From NCBI GenBank assembly GCA_030535815.1, contig JAUNRD010000019.1, forward strand, positions 1 to 14,287: DNA of 14,287 nucleotides, in the 5' to 3' direction. A program made the position numbers and the translations under genes. Below the pieces are notes generated by a model. It made no database searches, was not told where the DNA came from, and saw only the letters and a program-made list of their open reading frames with translations. Source of the DNA: Clostridia bacterium. Lineage in GTDB: Bacteria > Bacillota > Clostridia > CAKSNL01 > HGM11501. Below are positions 1 through 7,112 of the stretch, piece by piece. The stretch's first letter is position 1, and each line of letters opens with the position of its first letter.

Positions 1-9
1 TTTGTTTTT

Positions 10-38
10 TTGAAAAAAAATAGTTATATTTTTATAGA
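10..38 (+). promoter_or_regulatory. Candidate sigma-A promoter for the first oxidoreductase gene
   Basis: TTGAAA at 10-15 and TATAGA at 33-38 are separated by 17 bases. The -35 box matches consensus at 5 of 6 positions and the -10 box at 4 of 6. Transcription would start near 45 and give a leader of about 70 nt. The whole stretch is extremely A+T-rich, so chance matches are likely, and TATTAT at 58-63 is another possible -10 without a good -35. Only moderately supported. Confidence 0.35.
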
Positions 39-117
39 AAAAACAAATTTATAGGTGTATTATATAAAAGAAGACAATGGTTTGTCAATAATAAATTTCT
101 TTAAGGAGGAAATTTTT

Positions 118-1428
118 ATGGAAAAGAAAAGATATGTACAGGTGGGTATCGGCGGAAGATCCAGAATGTGGACAAATGCACTTGCCACAACATACAAAGA
201 TCTCTGCGAACTTACCGCATTTTGCGACATCAACAGAACAAGACTTGAGCTTGGCAGAAAAATTTTAATGGAAAACTTCGGTTATCACGATGTTAACCTT
301 TACGGTGCAGATGAGTTTGAAAAGATGATTGAAACAGAAAAGCCCGATGTTGTCATCGTGACTTCCATCGACAGAACGCATCACCGTTACATCGTTAAGG
401 CTATGGAAATGGGCTGCGACGTTATTTCCGAAAAGCCCATGACAGTTGACGACGATAAGTGCAACGAAATACTCGATGCCATCGAAAGAACAGGCAAAAA
501 CTTAAGAGTTTCATTTAACTACCGTTATGCTCCCCATCACTCAAAGCTCCGTGAAATCATTGCAGAAGGAACAATCGGTGACGTTAAGCAGATTCATTTT
601 GAGTGGCTCTTAAACACAGCTCACGGCGCAGACTATTTCAGACGCTGGCACAGAGACAAGAGAAACTCCGGCGGTCTTATGGTGCATAAGGCAACTCACC
701 ACTTCGACCTTGTAAACTTCTGGATTAACTCCTACCCCGTAAAGGTTTATGCTCAGGGCGGACTTAAGTTCTACGGAAGAGAAAATGCGGAAGAACGCGG
801 CATCACAAAGTTTTATACCCGCTGCCACGGCTCCGAAAACGCCAAGGGCGATCCCTTTGCAATAAATATGGAGGCAAGCCCCTATCTCCGTACCATGTAT
901 CTGGAGGCTGAAAAGGACGACGGTTATGTTCGTGACCAGAGCGTATTCGGCGACGGTATCAGCATTGAAGATACAATGAACGTACTTGTTAACTATGCAA
1001 ACGGCGCAATTATGAGCTACTCATTAAATGCTTTCTCTCCCTACGAAGGACTTAAGGTTTGCATCACCGGTACCAAGGGACGAGTTGAAATGAGAGTTGT
1101 TGAGGATATTTATATCAACGGTCAGGATGCTTCCGAAAAGGAAGGTCTTGTAAAGGGCAGAAGCATCGTTGTTTATCCTCAGTTCCAGCCCCCCTATGAG
1201 GTTGAGATCAAAAAAATAGAAGGCGGACACGGCGGCGGCGATCCCGTTATGCTTGACGATATCTTCAATCCCAACGCTCCTTATGATCCTCTCCACAGAG
1301 CGGCAAGTCACATCGACGGTGCAATGAGTATTATGACAGGTATCTGTGCCAATAAGTCAATGGCTTCAGGTATGCCCGTTAACGTATTTGACTATGTAAA
1401 CATTCCCAAGGATAAGCTTAAGAAATAA
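118..1428 (+). CDS. Gfo/Idh/MocA-family NAD(P)-dependent oxidoreductase, long form (436 aa)
   Basis: A predicted cytosolic dehydrogenase with an N-terminal Rossmann fold and a C-terminal alpha/beta domain. The nucleotide-binding loop GIGGRS is at residues 10-15, the family Lys motif EKP at 105-107, and a His-rich catalytic segment (H190, H194, H195, D197) follows a GG turn. The protein is about 80-100 residues longer than a minimal family member. The extra length lies in the C-terminal half and includes a glycine-rich GGHGGGD motif at 369-375. The start at 118 is chosen because AAGGAGGA at 103-110 sits 7 nt upstream. An in-frame GTG at 55 has no such site and would add 21 residues unlike the family. 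The gene stands alone between a candidate promoter and a strong terminator, so neighbours say little about substrate. By family knowledge it acts on a sugar, polyol or sugar acid. GH109 glycosidases share the fold, but I see nothing decisive for that activity. Confidence 0.9.
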   Translation: MEKKRYVQVGIGGRSRMWTNALATTYKDLCELTAFCDINRTRLELGRKILMENFGYHDVNLYGADEFEKMIETEKPDVVIVTSIDRTHHRYIVKAMEMGCDVISEKPMTVDDDKCNEILDAIERTGKNLRVSFNYRYAPHHSKLREIIAEGTIGDVKQIHFEWLLNTAHGADYFRRWHRDKRNSGGLMVHKATHHFDLVNFWINSYPVKVYAQGGLKFYGRENAEERGITKFYTRCHGSENAKGDPFAINMEASPYLRTMYLEAEKDDGYVRDQSVFGDGISIEDTMNVLVNYANGAIMSYSLNAFSPYEGLKVCITGTKGRVEMRVVEDIYINGQDASEKEGLVKGRSIVVYPQFQPPYEVEIKKIEGGHGGGDPVMLDDIFNPNAPYDPLHRAASHIDGAMSIMTGICANKSMASGMPVNVFDYVNIPKDKLKK

Positions 1429-1433
1429 GTATT

Positions 1434-1466
1434 AAAGGTTCCGATTATTTCAATCGGAACCTTTTT
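1434..1466 (+). terminator. Rho-independent terminator after the first oxidoreductase gene
   Basis: A perfect 13-bp stem (1434-1446 with 1452-1464) has a 5-nt loop, ATTTC, and ends in a run of five T at 1462-1466. It begins 5 nt after the stop codon, so the first gene is probably monocistronic. Confidence 0.93.
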
Positions 1467-1489
1467 ATTCACTTCTCCTTTAAGATAAA

Positions 1490-1514
1490 CGGGAGGAGCA
1501 AGCCCCTCCCCTAC
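1490..1514. repeat. Short GC-rich hairpin repeat
   Basis: The segment reads GGGAGGAG (1491-1498), then CAA, then GCCCCTCCCC followed by TAC. The arms GGGAGG (1491-1496) and CCTCCC (1505-1510) can pair into a small hairpin. It is strikingly G+C-rich against an A+T-rich intergenic background. From general knowledge it resembles a short dispersed repeat common in gut Clostridia, but a second copy is not in this window. Confidence 0.5.
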
Positions 1515-1521
1515 ATTTCAT

Positions 1522-1550
1522 TTGCAATTTCTATTTCTTTATGCTATACT
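1522..1550 (+). promoter_or_regulatory. Extended -10 promoter for the HAD phosphatase gene
   Basis: TTGCAA at 1522-1527, a 17-nt spacer, and TATACT at 1545-1550 with the extended -10 dinucleotide TG at 1542-1543. The predicted start point, about 1556-1558, falls on the GGAGG ribosome site at 1556-1560. The mRNA leader would therefore be only about 10-12 nt, which is unusual. The boxes are good, but the tight geometry leaves some doubt. Confidence 0.55.
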
Positions 1551-1567
1551 GCACTGGAGGTGTTTGT

Positions 1568-2377
1568 ATGGATAAATTCACATTTTTTATAGATATTGAC
1601 GGGACATTGGCAAACGATGAAAAGCTTGTGCCCGAAGAAAACATAAAAGCCATTGCCGAAGCAAGAGAAAAAGGGCATATGGTTTTTATAAATACGGGGC
1701 GCTCGGTAAGCCGACTTCCCGACCATCTTTCCTTTGATACCGGTGTTGACGGTGTAATAACAAGCCTGGGTGCCACAATTTTTCACGGGCGTGATGTGAT
1801 TTTTGAAAATTACACCACAGTAGATGAAACCATTGAAATTTACAACATATGTAAAAAATGCGGATGGCATTTTTACTTTGATACGGAATTTAAAAAGTAT
1901 GAGCTTAATGTGCCGGAAAACAACACCCATGTACCCATAAGCGAACAAAATACACAGAAAGACAGGCTTCTCGCCTTTTCCGCTAAAGACTTCATTATTA
2001 CCGATGAAGCTTACATAAGAGAAAAAAACATCCGTTTATCAAAGATGATTGCCTTCCCCGAGGGCGATGATATGACGGAATTTATGCGCCTTTCAAAGTA
2101 TTTCACAATACATAAGACTTTAGGTTATTTCGACTTATCACTCAAGAGTAACGGAAAGGATAGGGCAATAGATTGGGTATGCAAGCATTTTAATCTCCCC
2201 CTGTCAAAAACCGTAGCCATAGGCGACTCGGAAAACGACAATCCTATGCTTAACTTTGCCGCCTTTTCCGCAGTTCCCCAAAACGCAACCGAGGGCGCAA
2301 AAAAGAATGCAAAATATATCTCACCTCTTACTAACAACGAAGCCTTCGTTGCCGAGGTTATAAGAAGGTTTATATAA
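1568..2377 (+). CDS. Cof-type HAD-superfamily hydrolase (HAD-IIB phosphatase, 269 aa)
   Basis: A predicted cytosolic Mg2+-dependent phosphatase acting on small phosphorylated metabolites such as sugar phosphates or nucleotides. All four HAD motifs are visible: DIDGT with nucleophile D9 and acid/base D11, TGR at 43-45 after a hydrophobic strand, the motif III lysine in the SLKSNGKDRA segment (K193/K197), and GDSEND at 219-224 for metal binding. The long insert between motifs II and III is the C2-type cap of the Cof subfamily, and about 270 residues is the normal length. The start at 1568 follows GGAGG at 1556-1560 with 7 nt between. An in-frame ATG at 1541 lies inside the promoter and has no ribosome site. 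The exact substrate cannot be read from sequence, because Cof-type enzymes are typically promiscuous. It has its own promoter and faces the minus-strand polA unit. Confidence 0.93.
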   Translation: MDKFTFFIDIDGTLANDEKLVPEENIKAIAEAREKGHMVFINTGRSVSRLPDHLSFDTGVDGVITSLGATIFHGRDVIFENYTTVDETIEIYNICKKCGWHFYFDTEFKKYELNVPENNTHVPISEQNTQKDRLLAFSAKDFIITDEAYIREKNIRLSKMIAFPEGDDMTEFMRLSKYFTIHKTLGYFDLSLKSNGKDRAIDWVCKHFNLPLSKTVAIGDSENDNPMLNFAAFSAVPQNATEGAKKNAKYISPLTNNEAFVAEVIRRFI

Positions 2378-2380
2378 TCT

Positions 2381-2514
2381 CCTCTCTGTCATTCTGAGCA
2401 CCTTTTCCTCTCTGTCATTCTGAGCGAATGAAATGAGCGAAGAATCTCTGCACGCTGTTTTCATTTTTAAGATTCTTCCATAGGAGTTTAAAAAACTCCG
2501 TCCTCAGAATGACA
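2381..2514. repeat. Palindromic dispersed-repeat element with a duplicated left end
   Basis: The core runs from TGTCATTCTGAG (2413-2424) to its exact inverted copy CTCAGAATGACA (2503-2514). Inside it, GAAGAATCT (2439-2447) pairs with AGATTCTTC (2470-2478), and GGAGTTT (2483-2489) pairs with AAACTCC (2493-2499). A 19-nt segment, positions 2381-2399, is repeated exactly at 2407-2425, so the left end is duplicated with a 26-nt period. There is no coding potential. From general knowledge, a repeat with the core TGTCATTCTGAGCGAA is widespread in gut bacterial genomes. It may be a non-autonomous mobile or REP-like element, or it may form a transcript hairpin after the HAD gene. Confidence 0.75.
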
Positions 2515-2527
2515 AATGTACTTATTA

Positions 2528-2566
2528 AAAAAGGAAGTGGTTTGCATTACAAACCACTTCCTTTTT
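2528..2566. terminator. Bidirectional terminator between the HAD and RNA methyltransferase genes
   Basis: A 17-bp inverted repeat (2528-2544 with 2550-2566) has a 5-nt loop, with an A run on the left and a T run on the right. It can therefore end transcription in either direction. The TAA stop of the minus-strand methyltransferase gene (2565-2567) lies in the terminal T run, so the five-gene minus unit ends exactly here. Confidence 0.92.
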
Positions 2567-3392
2567 ATCTTTTCCGAAGCTCCCAGAAGGCAACCGCTGA
2601 TGCCGATGCCACATTAAGTGAATCAACACCGTGCTGCATGGGAATTTTCACCGTGTATGTACTTTGTTCAATAGTTTCTCTTTTAAGCCCCGCGCCTTCA
2701 GTCCCTAATATTATTGCAAGCTTATCCTCTTTCTTAAGACATTCATCATCAATTGAAACAGAGTTGTTCCAGAGAGCCATAGCACAGCTTGCAAATCCCC
2801 TTTCGTGAAGGAAGGTAAGACCTTTACCGGGCCAATCTGAGATATTCTCTCCAAGATATGTCCAGGGTACCTGAAAAACCGTGCCCATACTTACCCTTAC
2901 CGTTCTTCTGTTTAATGGGTCTGAGCAGGAGGGCGTTAAAAGCACCGCATCAATTCCGAGAGCCGCCGCACTTCTGAATATTGCACCAACATTGGTGGTG
3001 TCAACAATATCTTCTAAAACCGCAACACATCTTGCCCCTTCCAATATCTCATCAGGCTTCTTTAAGGCGGGGCGTTTCATAGCACATAGGATTCCCCGTG
3101 TAAGAGGATATCCCGTCAGGCTTTCAAGAATTTCGCTGTCCGCAGTATATACCGGGATATCTTCCGCCATTTTTATTATTTCTTTTCCGCTGCCCTCAAT
3201 TCTTTTCCTTTCCATTAAAAGGGAAACAGGCTCATAGCCACGCTCAAGAGCATATTTTATAACATTCGGGCTTTCTGCGATAAAAAGCCCCTTTTCCCTG
3301 TCAAGCTTGTTTTTAAGCTGTGCTTCCGTTAATCGGCAGTAAACGTCAAGGCAGGGATTTTCAATATCAGTAATTTCAATTATATTTGCCAT
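2565..3392 (-). CDS. SpoU/TrmH-family RNA 2'-O-ribose methyltransferase (275 aa)
   Basis: A SAM-dependent enzyme of the SPOUT class that methylates a ribose 2'-OH in rRNA or tRNA. An N-terminal substrate-binding region spans about residues 15-105. The catalytic trefoil-knot domain carries the three family motifs: NVGAIFRSA (134-142) with the catalytic Asn and Arg, ILGTEGAGL (228-236), and IPMQHGVDSLNVASASA near the C-terminus. The length fits the two-domain RlmB/TrmH-like group, but the motifs do not say which nucleotide is modified, so no symbol is given. The ATG starts 2 nt after the stop of the lytic transglycosylase gene. Its ribosome site (GGAG) lies inside that gene's last codons, which suggests coupled translation. 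It is the last gene of the minus-strand unit. Confidence 0.92.
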   Translation of the reverse strand: MANIIEITDIENPCLDVYCRLTEAQLKNKLDREKGLFIAESPNVIKYALERGYEPVSLLMERKRIEGSGKEIIKMAEDIPVYTADSEILESLTGYPLTRGILCAMKRPALKKPDEILEGARCVAVLEDIVDTTNVGAIFRSAAALGIDAVLLTPSCSDPLNRRTVRVSMGTVFQVPWTYLGENISDWPGKGLTFLHERGFASCAMALWNNSVSIDDECLKKEDKLAIILGTEGAGLKRETIEQSTYTVKIPMQHGVDSLNVASASAVAFWELRKR

Positions 3393-3394
3393 AA

Positions 3395-3928
3395 TTATTC
3401 TCCGTATAAAAGCGTATAGAGCTTTTTATAAAGTGCTATCTTTTTAATGTAGTTATCCGTTTCGGGAAAGGGTGCACCCGTAAGGCTTTTTCCGTCGGGA
3501 GAATAAGCAGTGTCGGAAAGCCACTCGTCCACATTTCCGCTTCCCGCATTGTATGCGGCAAGTGCGCTTGTCTCTTCTCCTCCGTATTTATCTAAAAGAT
3601 AGTGAAGATAAAAGCATCCGAGGCGGATATTTACCTCAGGAACATTGACTTCTGCCGCAAGGTTTTCGTCCCCCACTTTTTCAGCACACCAGAGTGCTGT
3701 ATCTTCCGTCAGCTGCATAAGCCCCGAAGCGCCCTTACTTGACTCCGCATCGGGATTAAAGTCGCTTTCTGCCTTTATAAGGGCATAAACCAAGTGCTTA
3801 TCAAGCGAATACTCTTTAGCAGTTTTGTCAATCTCATCCTTATATTTCACCTCGAATTTCCCGAGGATAAAGGAAAATGCCACCGCTATTATCAGTATAG
3901 CAACAAAAAGTCTTAAAACCTTTTTCAT
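3395..3928 (-). CDS. Membrane-anchored lytic transglycosylase, SLT domain (177 aa)
   Basis: A predicted peptidoglycan-cleaving enzyme that makes 1,6-anhydro-muramyl ends. A hydrophobic segment at about residues 5-22 after MKK acts as a membrane anchor or signal peptide. No lipobox cysteine is seen, so a transmembrane anchor with an outward-facing domain is likely. The SLT fold follows: ALIKAESDFN with catalytic Glu at E54, GASGLMQL at 66-73, AAYNAG at 124-129, and a PETDNYIKKI segment at 155-164. This is a compact, single-domain member. The ATG overlaps the coaE stop as ATGA (3925-3928). Together with the 2-nt gap to the methyltransferase, this places it inside one co-translated unit. A lytic transglycosylase downstream of polA-coaE is, as far as I know, recurrent in Clostridia. 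Confidence 0.93.
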   Translation of the reverse strand: MKKVLRLFVAILIIAVAFSFILGKFEVKYKDEIDKTAKEYSLDKHLVYALIKAESDFNPDAESSKGASGLMQLTEDTALWCAEKVGDENLAAEVNVPEVNIRLGCFYLHYLLDKYGGEETSALAAYNAGSGNVDEWLSDTAYSPDGKSLTGAPFPETDNYIKKIALYKKLYTLLYGE

Positions 3929-4518
3929 CTATCAAAAAAATCCTTTCCATCACAATTTGAAACTATATCCGCAATCTCTTTTTCAAGCTTTTCGGCGTCG
4001 CCGTCATTTAATATTACAAAGTCGCATTTTGCTTTTATAACTGCAAGGTCTCTGGCATTGATTCTCGCCCTTGCATCATCTATGCTTAAATTGTCTCTCT
4101 TCATGATTCTTGCAAGGCGAATTTCATCATCCGCATCTACAAAAATAACCTTGTCGCAAAGCTTATCTTCTCCTGCTTCAAAAAGGAGCGGTGCATCAAG
4201 AACTATGAGCCCCTTTGATGCTTCTATTTCTTCTTTGGTAAGCTTAATAATATATTTATGCGTGATTTCATTTAATATTAAAAGCTTTTCCTTATCTGAA
4301 AAAACTATTCTTCCGAGGGCTTTTCTGTCAAGCACCCCGTTTTTTATGACTCCCGGGAAAGCTTTATCTATTTCGCCAAGAGCAATTCCGCCCTCTTTTG
4401 TAATTTCGCGGCTTAATTTATCAGCGTCTATTATCTTTGCGCCCTTTTTTTGAAGTATTGCACTTATCAGGCTTTTTCCCGCGCCGGTTCCGCCGGTTAA
4501 TCCAAGTACATATCTCAT
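3925..4518 (-). CDS. coaE: Dephospho-CoA kinase (197 aa)
   Basis: Catalyses the last step of coenzyme A synthesis, ATP-dependent phosphorylation of the 3'-OH of dephospho-CoA, in the cytosol. The P-loop is at residues 9-16 (GGTGAGKS), the DAD motif at 31-33, the DAPLLFEAG segment at 108-116, and a basic lid with R141 and R152 follows. The closing CDFVILNDG segment is typical, and about 200 residues is the usual length. The ATG overlaps the polA stop as ATGA (4515-4518), and its own stop overlaps the next gene the same way. Linkage of coaE to polA is common in Firmicutes. In Bacillus a mutM-type glycosylase gene lies between them and is absent here. Confidence 0.96.
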   Translation of the reverse strand: MRYVLGLTGGTGAGKSLISAILQKKGAKIIDADKLSREITKEGGIALGEIDKAFPGVIKNGVLDRKALGRIVFSDKEKLLILNEITHKYIIKLTKEEIEASKGLIVLDAPLLFEAGEDKLCDKVIFVDADDEIRLARIMKRDNLSIDDARARINARDLAVIKAKCDFVILNDGDAEKLEKEIADIVSNCDGKDFFDR

Positions 4519-7112
4519 TTTGCATCATACCAGGAAAAGCCGCGACCTGCATCCGCCAGAAGCGGAACAGCTATTTTTGCAGCATTTTCCATTTCCCTTA
4601 CTAAAATTTCTTCCGCCTTGTCTGCTTCTGAAAGCGGCGCGGAAACTATAAGCTCATCGTGCACCTGAAGTATGAGACGGCAGTTTTCCGTCTCCTCAGA
4701 AAGTGCCTTACTTACCCTTACCATAGCAATTTTTATTATATCCGCCGCAGTTCCCTGAACGGGAGTGTTCATTGCCGCGCGCTCGCCGAAGGAGCGGGTG
4801 TTGAAGTTGCCTGATAAAATTTCGGGAATATAACGGCGACGGCCAAACATTGTCTTAACAATTCCGTCCACCTTTGCCTCTGCCACAGTATTATCCATAA
4901 AGGCTTTTATCTTTGGATAGGTTTCAAAATATGCCTCCATATATCGCTTTGCCTCGGCACGGGTAACGTGGATATCCTTGGCAAGGCCAAATTCGCTTAT
5001 TCCGTAAACTATTCCGAAGTTTACCGCCTTTGCACGGCGGCGCATTGAATCTGTTACCTCGCTTTCGGGAACACCGAATATTTCGGAAGCGCATCTTTTA
5101 TGAACGTCCGTTCCGTCAAGGAAGGCTTTCTGCATGGCCTCGTCCCCCGAAAGGTGGGAAAGCACACGAAGCTCAATCTGTGAATAGTCCGCATCAATTA
5201 AAATTTCTTCTTTGCTGTCTGCGGTAAACATTTTACGAAGGCGTCTTCCCTCTTCCATTCTTACGGGAATGTTCTGTAAGTTCGGCTCAGTTGAGCTTAT
5301 TCTGCCTGTTGCCGTTACGGTCTGATTGAAGGTTGAGTGAATCTTTCCGTCCTCCCCGATTAAAGGAAGCATACCGTCAACATAAGTCCCCTTTAATTTT
5401 GCCATCTGACGATATTCAAGGATGGACTCAACTATAGGGAAATTCCCCGCAAGCTCCGATAAAACCTCCGCATCGGTGGAATAGCCGGTTTTTGTCTTTT
5501 TCACAACCGGAAGACTTAAATGCTCAAAAAGTACTGTTCCAAGCTGCTTTGGAGAGTTTATGTTAAACTCCTCTCCTGCCATAAAGTAAATGCTGTCCTC
5601 CAATGATTTTATGCGAAGGTCAAGCTCTTTTCCGTAATCTTCAAGCATTTTTGCATCCACAGAAAAGCCCGTAATCTCCATATCCGCAAGAACTCTTATT
5701 AAGGGAAGCTCCACCTCGTAAAGCAAAAACTCCTGCTCGTTTTCCTTTATTTTGGCAAGGATGGTACTTCTTAAATCCTTTACCGACAAAGCTACATCGG
5801 CAGCTATTTTCAATTTGTTTTCGTTTTCTTTTACGGACGGTGCCTTCTTATCCTCAAAGTCCTCCGTAAGGCGGGACAGATACGCCATAGAAAGCCTTGA
5901 AAGCTTGTATTCAGAGGCCGTGGGGTCTAAGATATACGCACCTATTTCCGCATCAAAGGCATAGTTTTCATAGCCTATACCCATCTTACTTAAAAGCACA
6001 ATATCTTCCTTTATGCCGTGGGAAACTTTTATAATATTTTCGTCCTCGAAAATCTCTTTGAAGTTACAAAGGGATAATTCGGTATAATATACCTCATCAT
6101 TCTTCAGGAAGGCAATTGCCTGAGGAGTTTCCTCCTTTTTGAAGAGATAATAATAAAACTCCGTAATGTCCGATAAAAGGCTTTTAAGCCCGGCTTCGTC
6201 CGTAATCTCTTTTGCAAAAACGGAATTTTGGGAAGGCGTCTCCTCCACCTTGCAGCGCTCAATAAAGCTCTTGAATTCAAGGCGTGTGAATAGACTTAAA
6301 AGAGCCTCGTTGTTATATTCCGAAAGCGCACAGTCATCTATTGTTTCATCAATCGGGCTGTTAACATCAATTGTGGCAAGCTCCTTACTTAAGTAAGCCA
6401 TATCCCTGCCGTCTTTAAGCTTCTGCTTTGCAGAGGGGCCAAGCTTTGCAGTTTCCAGATTTTCATACACAGCATCAATGCTTTTATATTCCCCTATAAG
6501 GGCAAAGGCTGTTTTCTCACCGATTCCCGCAACACCCGGGATATTGTCAGAGGTATCACCCATAAGGCCCTTTACGTCAATAAATTCCTTAGGGGTAACG
6601 CCGTATTTTGCATAAACTGCATCCTCATCGTAAATATCCGTTGTGGTCTGCCCCTTGGATGTTACGGTTAAGTAAACCTTTGTGGTTTTGCTTGCAAGCT
6701 GTAAATCGTCCTTATCGCCCGTTACAATGTCGCACTCGATGCCTGAATCCGCGCATCTTTTTGCCATTGTTCCGATTATGTCATCCGCCTCATAGCCTTC
6801 CTTTTCGAGTATGGCTATGTTCATTGCAGAAAGAACCTCTTTAATTACAGGCATCTGCATAAAAAGCTCCTCCGGCATTCCCTTTCTCTGCGCCTTATAC
6901 TCCGCATAACGCTTGTGACGGAAGGTTGGAGCCTTAAGGTCAAAGGCAACGGCGACATAATCAGGATTTATCGCATCCATATTCTTAAACAAAATATTTA
7001 AAAAGCCGTAAACCGCATTGGTGTAAAGCCCCTCGGAATTTGTAAGGAGCTTTATGCCGTAAAAGGCACGGTTCATTATACTGTTTCCGTCTACTATAAG
7101 GAATTTTTTCAT
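4515..7112 (-). CDS. polA: DNA polymerase I (865 aa)
   Basis: Repair and Okazaki-fragment processing polymerase. An N-terminal 5'-nuclease domain (about 1-290) carries the metal-binding acids D8, D58, D110/D111, D133, D135/D136, D186 and D189. The middle domain (about 300-450) is the degenerate proofreading fold: the DxE pair of exonuclease motif I is missing around residues 314-328, though an acidic residue survives in the GIKED segment (366-370). Proofreading is probably absent, as in the Taq and Bst enzymes. The C-terminal polymerase domain is complete: motif A with D642, Y643 and E647; motif B with R691, K695, F699 and Y703; motif C with H818-D819-E820. The ATG overlaps the stop of the AraC-family gene by ATGA (7109-7112). 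Its ribosome site (AGAGGA) lies in that gene's last codons, so polA translation appears coupled to a transcriptional regulator. Confidence 0.97.
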   Translation of the reverse strand: MKKFLIVDGNSIMNRAFYGIKLLTNSEGLYTNAVYGFLNILFKNMDAINPDYVAVAFDLKAPTFRHKRYAEYKAQRKGMPEELFMQMPVIKEVLSAMNIAILEKEGYEADDIIGTMAKRCADSGIECDIVTGDKDDLQLASKTTKVYLTVTSKGQTTTDIYDEDAVYAKYGVTPKEFIDVKGLMGDTSDNIPGVAGIGEKTAFALIGEYKSIDAVYENLETAKLGPSAKQKLKDGRDMAYLSKELATIDVNSPIDETIDDCALSEYNNEALLSLFTRLEFKSFIERCKVEETPSQNSVFAKEITDEAGLKSLLSDITEFYYYLFKKEETPQAIAFLKNDEVYYTELSLCNFKEIFEDENIIKVSHGIKEDIVLLSKMGIGYENYAFDAEIGAYILDPTASEYKLSRLSMAYLSRLTEDFEDKKAPSVKENENKLKIAADVALSVKDLRSTILAKIKENEQEFLLYEVELPLIRVLADMEITGFSVDAKMLEDYGKELDLRIKSLEDSIYFMAGEEFNINSPKQLGTVLFEHLSLPVVKKTKTGYSTDAEVLSELAGNFPIVESILEYRQMAKLKGTYVDGMLPLIGEDGKIHSTFNQTVTATGRISSTEPNLQNIPVRMEEGRRLRKMFTADSKEEILIDADYSQIELRVLSHLSGDEAMQKAFLDGTDVHKRCASEIFGVPESEVTDSMRRRAKAVNFGIVYGISEFGLAKDIHVTRAEAKRYMEAYFETYPKIKAFMDNTVAEAKVDGIVKTMFGRRRYIPEILSGNFNTRSFGERAAMNTPVQGTAADIIKIAMVRVSKALSEETENCRLILQVHDELIVSAPLSEADKAEEILVREMENAAKIAVPLLADAGRGFSWYDAK

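Noticed and set aside
55..117. Longer start (GTG at 55) for the first oxidoreductase
   Set aside because: The extra 21 residues do not look like the family, and the AAGGAGGA at 103-110 points to the ATG at 118.
118..1428. Annotation of the first gene as a GH109 glycosidase
   Set aside because: Only a short glycine-rich loop is reminiscent; there is no signal peptide, and the classical dehydrogenase EKP motif and His-rich segment fit a general oxidoreductase.
1541..1567. ATG at 1541 as start of the HAD gene
   Set aside because: It lies in the promoter -10 region and has no ribosome site; the ATG at 1568 has GGAGG at the right distance and gives the normal N-terminus.
2509..2808. Plus-strand open frame of 99 codons
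   Set aside because: It starts in a repeat, runs through the terminator, and lies antisense to the RNA methyltransferase; no ribosome site.
2565..3392. Naming the methyltransferase rlmB or trmH
   Set aside because: The SpoU motifs are shared by enzymes with different rRNA and tRNA targets and do not settle which one this is.
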